DNA of 64,000 nucleotides from positions 62,001 to 126,000 of the forward strand of contig NZ_JOJE01000003.1 of NCBI RefSeq assembly GCF_000720255.1. Reading direction: 5' to 3'. The notes under the pieces were generated by a model. That model saw only the letters and a program-made list of their open reading frames with translations. It ran no database searches and was not told the origin of the DNA. Numbering within the stretch: the first letter of the stretch is position 1; the number at the start of each line of letters is the position of its first letter. Positions 59,260-64,000 of this stretch are shown piece by piece. The translations under genes and the position numbers were made by a program. Source of the stretch: Streptomyces griseus subsp. griseus. Lineage in GTDB: Bacteria; Actinomycetota; Actinomycetes; Streptomycetales; Streptomycetaceae.

Positions 59260-59293
59260 CTCGGCGGATGTGGTCTCGGCCACGTCCGCCGAG
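59260..59293 (+). terminator. hairpin after the acyl-CoA dehydrogenase
   Basis: CTCGGCGGATGTGG (59260-59273) and CCACGTCCGCCGAG (59280-59293) pair over 14 bp with one G-T wobble and a 6-nt loop. The next small gene starts 10 nt beyond. Confidence 0.8.
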
Positions 59294-59302
59294 ACTCGTC
59301 CC

Positions 59303-59530
59303 ATGAGTGAGACACCGGGCAAGCAGCAGAACACGGCCGCCTTCTACGGCCAGGCCGTCGCCTCCTTCGCCGTCGCCATGGCGGCGACCGCCGTGGGGAT
59401 CTACCAGCTCAAGGCCGACGCCTGGGTGCGGGCCTTCCTCGCCATCGCCGTCCTGTACCTCGTGACGTCCGCCTTCACCCTGGCCAAGGTGATCCGGGAC
59501 CGGCAGGAGCCCGCTGAGCGGGCGCGCTAA
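59303..59530 (+). CDS. YiaA/YiaB-type two-helix membrane protein
   Basis: 75 residues from ATG 59303. After a polar head (SETPGKQQNTAAFYGQA) it has two helices (VASFAVAMAATAVGIYQL and FLAIAVLYLVTSAFTLAKVI) separated by KADAWVRA, matching the YiaAB two-helix domain. The GTG at 59270 lies inside the terminator stem and is unlikely to be the start. The function is unknown. Confidence 0.82.
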   Translation: MSETPGKQQNTAAFYGQAVASFAVAMAATAVGIYQLKADAWVRAFLAIAVLYLVTSAFTLAKVIRDRQEPAERAR

Positions 59531-59590
59531 GCAACCGCTCACCTTCGGCGGTATGGTGGTGCTCCTGTCACCGAGAGGGGCGAACGAGCG

Positions 59591-60214
59591 ATGAGTACGG
59601 CGGAGGAGACGGCCGGCGGCGAGCCGCAGCCGTGGGGCGAGGTGACGCCCGATGCGGCCCGACGGCTGCTCGTCGCCGCGGTGGAGGCCTTCGCCGAGCG
59701 CGGCTACCACGCCACGACGACCCGTGACATCGCGGGCCGCGCCGGGATGAGCCCGGCCGCGCTCTACATCCACTACAAGACCAAGGAAGAGCTGCTCCAC
59801 CGCATCAGCAGGATCGGCCATGAGAAGGCCCTGGAGATCCTGCGGACGGCGGCCCGCGGCGAGGGCAGCGCGACCGAGCGGCTCGCCGACGCGGTCAGCT
59901 CCTTCGTGCGGTGGCACGCGGGTGGGCGCACCACCGCGCGGGTCGTCCAGTACGAACTGGAGTCGCTCGGCCCGGACGCCCGTGCGGAGATCCTCGCCCT
60001 GCGCCGGCAGGTCGACGGGGAGGTGCGCCGAATCGTCGAGGAGGGCGTGGAGACGGGCGAGTTCGACGTCCTGGACGTCCACGGCACCACCCTCGCGGTG
60101 CTCTCCCTCTGCATCGACGTGGCCCGCTGGTTCAACGTCGACGGCCCGCGCACCCCCGAGGAGGTCGGCGACCTGTACGCCGACCTCGTGCTGCGGATGG
60201 TGGGGGCGAAATAG
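59591..60214 (+). CDS. TetR-family regulator of fatty-acid type
   Basis: 207 residues; GAGAGG lies upstream of the ATG. HTH: TPDAARRLLVAAVEAFAERGYHATTTRDIAGRAGMSPAALYIHYKTKEELLHRIS. The C-terminal part is like TetR_C_41/KstR2 relatives (YELESLGPDARAEILALRRQVDGEVRRIVEEGVETGEFDV). It is convergent with a MaoC dehydratase and probably binds the GCTAAGC palindrome upstream of that gene. Confidence 0.9.
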   Translation: MSTAEETAGGEPQPWGEVTPDAARRLLVAAVEAFAERGYHATTTRDIAGRAGMSPAALYIHYKTKEELLHRISRIGHEKALEILRTAARGEGSATERLADAVSSFVRWHAGGRTTARVVQYELESLGPDARAEILALRRQVDGEVRRIVEEGVETGEFDVLDVHGTTLAVLSLCIDVARWFNVDGPRTPEEVGDLYADLVLRMVGAK

Positions 60215-60227
60215 CGGGGGCGGTGGC

Positions 60228-60689
60228 TCAGAGGTAGTAGCGGGCCACCGACTCGGCGACGCACACCGGCTTGTCGCCGCCCTCGCGCTCCACGGTGAAC
60301 GCGACGCTCACCTGGACGCCGCCGGTCACGTCCTCGACGCCGGTGATCGTGGCGGTGGCGCGCACCCGGGAGCCGACGGGGACGGGGGCGGGGAAGCGCA
60401 CCTTGTTGGTCCCGTAGTTGACGCCCATCTTCACGCCCTCGACGTGGATCAGCTGGGGCCCGAACAGGGGCAGCAGCGACAGCGTCAGGTACCCGTGCGC
60501 GATCGTCGTGCCGAACGGTCCCGCGGCCGCCTTCTCCGGGTCCACGTGGATCCACTGGTGGTCGCCGGTGGCCTCGGCGAACAGGTCGACACGCTTCTGG
60601 TCGACCTCCAGCCAGTCGGTGTACCCCAGCTGCTCGCCCACCGCCGCCTTCAGGTCGTCGGCGGACGTGAAGATCCTCGGCTCTGCCAT
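60228..60689 (-). CDS. MaoC-like (R)-specific enoyl-CoA hydratase
   Basis: 153 residues from ATG 60689 with GAGAGG upstream. It is a hot-dog fold with the hydratase 2 motif [41 protein letters not shown], which carries the catalytic Asp and His. It hydrates 2-enoyl-CoA to 3-hydroxyacyl-CoA. With the nearby acyl-CoA dehydrogenase it suggests two consecutive beta-oxidation steps under two TetR regulators. Confidence 0.94.
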   Translation of the reverse strand: MAEPRIFTSADDLKAAVGEQLGYTDWLEVDQKRVDLFAEATGDHQWIHVDPEKAAAGPFGTTIAHGYLTLSLLPLFGPQLIHVEGVKMGVNYGTNKVRFPAPVPVGSRVRATATITGVEDVTGGVQVSVAFTVEREGGDKPVCVAESVARYYL

Positions 60690-60726
60690 GTCTGGGCCTC
60701 TCGCGTCACGAACTCGGTTCTTCCTG

Positions 60727-60750
60727 CATGCTAAGCGACTGCTTAGCATG
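60727..60750. promoter_or_regulatory. CATGCTAAGC-GACT-GCTTAGCATG operator
   Basis: A perfect inverted repeat with 10-bp arms (60727-60736 and 60741-60750) and a 4-bp centre, upstream of maoC and about 75 nt before soxR on the other strand. The GCTAAGC/GCTTAGC form is typical of TetR-family fatty-acid regulators. Confidence 0.88.
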
Positions 60751-60823
60751 GTCGCAGCAAGACCTCGTGTCAACGGCCGAAAGGCGCGGCGGGGGCCGGT
60801 GGCCCATGGGTAGGGTTCGAGGG

Positions 60824-61357
60824 GTGCCCCAGATTCCAGAGAAGATCCACGAGCTCACCGTCGGCCAGCTCTCCGCGCGCAGCGGCGCCGCCGTCTCGGC
60901 CCTGCACTTCTACGAGTCCAAGGGCCTGATCAGCAGCCGGCGCACCTCGGGCAACCAGCGCCGCTACCATCGTGACACCCTGCGCCGGGTCGCCTTCGTC
61001 CGCGCCGCGCAGCGCGTCGGCATCCCGCTGGCCACGATCCGCGACGCCCTCGCCGAGCTCCCCGAGGAACGCACCCCCACCCGTGAGGACTGGGCCGGCC
61101 TCTCCGAGGCCTGGCGCGCCGAACTCGACGAACGCATCAAGCAGCTGAACCGCCTCCGCGACCACCTCACCGACTGCATCGGCTGCGGCTGCCTCTCCCT
61201 CGACACCTGCGTCCTCTCCAACCCCGACGACGCCTTCGGCGAACGCCAGGCGGGCTCGCGGCTGCTGGTGGAGAGGGGAGGCCGGAGGCCGGGCACCGCC
61301 TCCGGACGGCGGCCGGAAGCCCAGGAGCAGGCGGCTCCGGCCGCCGGCCGCCGCTGA
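60824..61357 (+). CDS. soxR: redox-sensing transcriptional activator SoxR
   Basis: 177 residues from GTG 60824. MerR-type [60 protein letters not shown]. The [2Fe-2S] cluster Cys residues are at 118, 121, 123 and 129 ([12 protein letters not shown], exactly the SoxR spacing). In Streptomyces SoxR is activated by redox-active antibiotics such as actinorhodin rather than by superoxide. A -10-like TAGGGT at 60811-60816 sits just before the GTG, suggesting a leaderless mRNA. The C-terminus is an Arg/Ala tail longer than in E. coli. Confidence 0.96.
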   Translation: MPQIPEKIHELTVGQLSARSGAAVSALHFYESKGLISSRRTSGNQRRYHRDTLRRVAFVRAAQRVGIPLATIRDALAELPEERTPTREDWAGLSEAWRAELDERIKQLNRLRDHLTDCIGCGCLSLDTCVLSNPDDAFGERQAGSRLLVERGGRRPGTASGRRPEAQEQAAPAAGRR

Positions 61358-61385
61358 ACCTGTCAGCGCCGGACCACGCCTGCGC

Positions 61386-62453
61386 TCACTCGAACTCCGT
61401 CCCGCCCTTCCGCGTCAGATAGGCCGGACTCACCGCCTTCGCGATCGCCCGTCCCCCGGTCACCGCGCTGTACCGCTCACTGCGCGGGCGTATCACCACG
61501 CCCTCCCGCAGATGCAGCCCCCTACCGGACACGGTCTCGCGCCCGTCGGCGACCTCCAGCACCCGCTCGATGTCGTACGGCCCCTCGTACAGCCGCGGCA
61601 CCACCGGCAGCTCCCCGTCCAGCAGTTCCGCCGCGTCCAGCCACCGCACCTGCCCGTCGATCTCCGCGGACACGTCGAACACGGCGTACCCGAGGGTGTC
61701 CCGTCGCCCGTCCGCGCCGTACGTCAGGTCCTGGACGCCCGCCCCGAACACCTCCCCGAAGACGCCCACCCGACGCGCCCCCAGCCGCTGCGCGATCCGC
61801 GCCGCGGCCTCGGCGACACCGTGACCCCGTACCGCCCGCCAGTACAGATTGCGCGGATCCTCCCGCAGCGCCAGCGACTTCGCCCCGAAGCCCTTGGACG
61901 AGACGTACACGCGACCCGTCTCCGCGACATACGTCAGCAGGCACGCCGAACCGTGCAGCTTCTCCGTCAGGACCACATCCTCGCCCGTGCTGAAGATCCC
62001 CGGAAACCGCTGGATGTTCTCAATGTCGACCCACGGCAGCAGCTCCGGCGCGGACTCCACGTCACCGTTCATCATGGGCGGCACCGGCGGCACCCACTTG
62101 GTGATCCCGAGCAGCGCCGCGAAGTCGGTGCCCTCCCGTGCCGCCCGGTCCAGGTCGAACTCCGCGAGCGCCTTGGGCCGGCACACGATCCCCTGCGACA
62201 GCTCCCCGCGCAGCCGCACCGCCTTGACCCGGTCCGCGTTGCCGCCCGCCAGCCGCCCGGTCAGCCCCAGCTCCTCGATCAGCTCGGACGGCAGCACCGC
62301 CTGCTCGGGGATGTAGACGGCGGTCTCACCGGTGCGGTAGGCGCCCTTGGCGACGACCGCTCGGTAGAGACCCACCTGGGCCAGTTCGAGCGCATCGGCG
62401 TTCGGGTGCTCGTGGACGGTCAGTACTTCGGCAGTGACACGCAGCGTCGACAC
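61386..62453 (-). CDS. ATP-dependent RNA ligase (DRB0094/Rnl5-type)
   Basis: 355 residues from GTG 62453 with GGAGG upstream. The N-terminal OB-like domain (TVHEHPNADALELAQVGLYRAVVAKGAYRTGETAVYIPEQAVLP) precedes the nucleotidyl-transferase core: motif I EKLHG with Lys165, motif IIIa-like GRVYVSSKGFG, motif III VFGEVFGAGVQDLTYG, motif IV REGVVIRP and motif V IAKAVSPAYL. This matches the D. radiodurans RNA ligase family, which seals RNA 3'-OH/5'-phosphate nicks. No repair partner is adjacent. It is convergent with soxR (28 bp between the stops). Confidence 0.9.
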   Translation of the reverse strand: MSTLRVTAEVLTVHEHPNADALELAQVGLYRAVVAKGAYRTGETAVYIPEQAVLPSELIEELGLTGRLAGGNADRVKAVRLRGELSQGIVCRPKALAEFDLDRAAREGTDFAALLGITKWVPPVPPMMNGDVESAPELLPWVDIENIQRFPGIFSTGEDVVLTEKLHGSACLLTYVAETGRVYVSSKGFGAKSLALREDPRNLYWRAVRGHGVAEAAARIAQRLGARRVGVFGEVFGAGVQDLTYGADGRRDTLGYAVFDVSAEIDGQVRWLDAAELLDGELPVVPRLYEGPYDIERVLEVADGRETVSGRGLHLREGVVIRPRSERYSAVTGGRAIAKAVSPAYLTRKGGTEFE

Positions 62454-62599
62454 GGCGCCTCCAGGTATCTCACACGGGTTTCATCGCGCCCAACTCTCCA
62501 GGTGGGAAAAGGCTGGATCGAACGGATTAGCGCCTGGTAACGTCGCGCTCTTCGGCCGGCCCATCGCCGCGCACGGAGTCCTGACGGGACCGAACTCCC

Positions 62600-63334
62600 A
62601 TGCATTCGCCCGCCCTTGACGCGGCCCTCGCCACCATCGACACCGTCTTCGACGGCTTCGCCAGCCCGCACGAGACCGGCTGCGGTATGTGCCACCTGCC
62701 CGAGGAGACCGCGTACCTGCGCACTCCCTCCACCCGCATCCCCCTGGACGTCGTCCAGATGTACGTCTACGAGGTTTCCGACCACTTCGACGACCACGCC
62801 GCCGCCATGCGCCGCCTCCTGCCGCAGGCGGCACGGGCGATGGCCGACGGGGCCCTGACGGGGCTCCAGTACGGTGCCCACGGACTGAGCCGCGTGGAGT
62901 GGCGCTTCTGGCCCCCCGAGCAGGCCGCCGCGATCGACGCGTTCCTGCGCGCCTGGTGGCAGGACGTCCTCGCGACGCCGGAGCCGCCGTACGGCGTGGA
63001 CGACATCTTCGACACCTGCGTCACGATCGCCGGGACCGTGACCCCGTTCCTCGAGGGGTGGGTCGATGGACCCGCCGCCGACGCGCACCTCGTCCACTGC
63101 GTCGACGTCTGGCTCTACGACCTGCTCGGCGACGCCTCCCCGTTCTCCTGGTGGTACGACGACAGTAAGGTCACCGGCGTCATGGACCTGCGGACCTGGC
63201 TGTCCGGCCCCGGCGCCGCCCGGCTGCGCGCGCTGGACCAGCCCGACCTGGCCATCCGCTGCGAACTCCTCGCCCTGCCCTACGACGAGCGCTGGGCGCA
63301 CCCGCACTGGGACACGGCCGCGGCCACCAGCTGA
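62600..63334 (+). CDS. conserved hypothetical protein, 244 residues
   Basis: Starts MHSPALDAALATIDTVFDGF. A CGMC pair (HETGCGMCHLPEE, about residues 29-32) could bind metal or be redox active. The rest is acidic and Trp-rich (VEWRFWPPEQAAAIDAFLRAWWQDVL, SPFSWWYDDSKVTGVMDLRTWLSG). No membrane segment and no family that I recognise. It is divergent from the RNA ligase (146 bp) and overlaps the convergent BKACE gene by 55 bp. Confidence 0.75.
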   Translation: MHSPALDAALATIDTVFDGFASPHETGCGMCHLPEETAYLRTPSTRIPLDVVQMYVYEVSDHFDDHAAAMRRLLPQAARAMADGALTGLQYGAHGLSRVEWRFWPPEQAAAIDAFLRAWWQDVLATPEPPYGVDDIFDTCVTIAGTVTPFLEGWVDGPAADAHLVHCVDVWLYDLLGDASPFSWWYDDSKVTGVMDLRTWLSGPGAARLRALDQPDLAIRCELLALPYDERWAHPHWDTAAATS

Positions 63335-64000
63335 GCGTTCGACTCCGCCCGTCCCCCTCCGGGAAGGACCAGCGTGTCCTCCAGACCGATACGCGTCGCC
63401 AGCCCCAGCCGTCCCGCCAGGCGCAGGACGGGCCATGCGCCGCCGTCCTCACCGTGCAGCAGGACCGGGCGGCCGTGGGCGGGGCCCAGAGCGGTCAGCA
63501 GGGCGTGTGCCGACTCCGTCGCGGTGGCGGGGTCGGTGTCGGTCACCTCGGCGAGCACGCGCAGCACCGCCGGACCCAGGGGCGAGCGCGCGAAGCGTTC
63601 CGCGCCGTCCGTGCCCGTCCAGATGCCGGCCTCCACGCCCACGCCGAGGTCGATCAGCGCGGCGGCGAGCTCCTCCGCGCCCGGCTCGTGCCAGTTGACC
63701 GAGGCGTGGTCGGGCAGCACCGTCCAGTCGCGCACGCGTTCCAGGCGTGCCGCCGGATCCGGCTCGGCCCAGACGCCCGTGGTCACGCCGACCGGCACCG
63801 CCACCCGGGCCCGTATCGCCTCCAGCGTCGCCGCCACCACGCGCGGTGACAACGTGTCCTGTCCGCAGGGGGTCTTGGGGTGGACATGAACGTCCGTGGC
63901 CCCGGCGGCGACGGCCTCGGCCGCCGACTCGGCCAGCGCGTCCGGCGACCGGGGCACCGCCACACCGTCGGCGGCCCCGCGTGTTCCGTTGAGACAGACC
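63280..64000 (-). CDS. BKACE-family (DUF849) enzyme, 5' end outside the window
   Basis: 240 residues visible, frame open to the window edge. The sequence entering the window reads CLNGTRGAADGVAVPRSPDALAESAAEAVAAGATDVHVHPK, which matches the N-terminal TIM-barrel of 3-keto-5-aminohexanoate cleavage enzymes, including the zinc-binding VHVHP. Later segments ASVNWHEPGAEELAAALIDLGVGVEAGIW and TRIGLEDTLVLPGGGRAESNAQLV carry the conserved Glu and the final catalytic loop. The family cleaves beta-keto acids with acetyl-CoA. Only a few residues are missing at the start. The substrate is unknown. Confidence 0.85.
   Translation of the reverse strand, partial: VCLNGTRGAADGVAVPRSPDALAESAAEAVAAGATDVHVHPKTPCGQDTLSPRVVAATLEAIRARVAVPVGVTTGVWAEPDPAARLERVRDWTVLPDHASVNWHEPGAEELAAALIDLGVGVEAGIWTGTDGAERFARSPLGPAVLRVLAEVTDTDPATATESAHALLTALGPAHGRPVLLHGEDGGAWPVLRLAGRLGLATRIGLEDTLVLPGGGRAESNAQLVAAAVSQCGCAQRSS

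Noticed and set aside
60811..60830. GGTTCGAGGG sequence considered as part of a tRNA T-arm
   Set aside because: No D-arm, anticodon stem or acceptor pairing around it; it is the leader of soxR.

Overview
The window is about 72% GC chromosomal DNA from a Streptomyces-type actinomycete. This rests on the extreme GC3 codon use, GGAGG-type ribosome sites, many GTG and TTG starts, ATGA stop/start overlaps, streptogrisin proteases, LAXTG-type sortase sorting signals, and an SOS box of the actinobacterial type. Gene content and order (dnaE2, Y-family protein, lipase, LPMO, ... hmgA, ... soxR) resemble, from memory, one core stretch of the S. coelicolor chromosome. I saw no IS element, prophage, CRISPR array, tRNA or rRNA, so this looks like core chromosome with a few variable genes.

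Layout. 1-6.1 kb: the end of an amino-acid ABC permease, an FAD/NAD(P)-binding protein, the ABC ATPase, two flavin (LLM) monooxygenases and a DUF1684 protein, probably an uptake and oxidative degradation operon. 6.2-8.7 kb: two streptogrisin-type secreted proteases. 8.7-9.8 kb: a frameshifted membrane protein. 9.9-14.4 kb: an SOS-box-preceded dnaE2 with a Y-family protein lacking catalytic acids. 14.4-24 kb: NADAR protein, cupin/MarR pair, secreted lipase, a sortase-anchored copper LPMO, acetyltransferases, a methyltransferase, GntR, DUF72 and an AAA ATPase. 24.2-33.6 kb: SGNH esterase, a membrane Ser/Thr kinase, then a group made of a His-rich NicO-type metal transporter, a TPR protein, a DUF4331 surface protein and a divergent ECF sigma/anti-sigma pair.

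33.6-44.4 kb: CoA-transferase, a drug-type ABC exporter with a divergent TetR and a clear operator, a stand-alone type-ISP specificity-like protein, a UTRA/GntR regulator, homogentisate dioxygenase (hmgA), a lipoprotein/TetR pair and a molybdopterin oxidoreductase. 44.6-50 kb: CitMHS transporter, an MFS carrier, then a secreted protein with a TPVTG-like C-terminal sorting signal overlapped by a class F sortase that carries an approximately 460-residue repetitive linker. 50-55.5 kb: an orphan sugar-type ABC ATPase, aldehyde dehydrogenase, zinc alcohol dehydrogenase and an MHS-family symporter. 55.5-64 kb: DMT transporter and HTH regulator, two TetR genes around an acyl-CoA dehydrogenase and a MaoC dehydratase, soxR, an ATP-dependent RNA ligase, a hypothetical protein and the 3' part of a BKACE-type enzyme running off the window.

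The most unusual items are the sortase F with its giant minisatellite-encoded linker and overlapping substrate, the DUF4331/TPR/His-rich transporter/sigma locus, the degenerate Y-family partner of dnaE2, and the stand-alone RNA ligase beside soxR. Perfect hairpin terminators separate most convergent pairs, and several palindromic operators can be read directly from the sequence.
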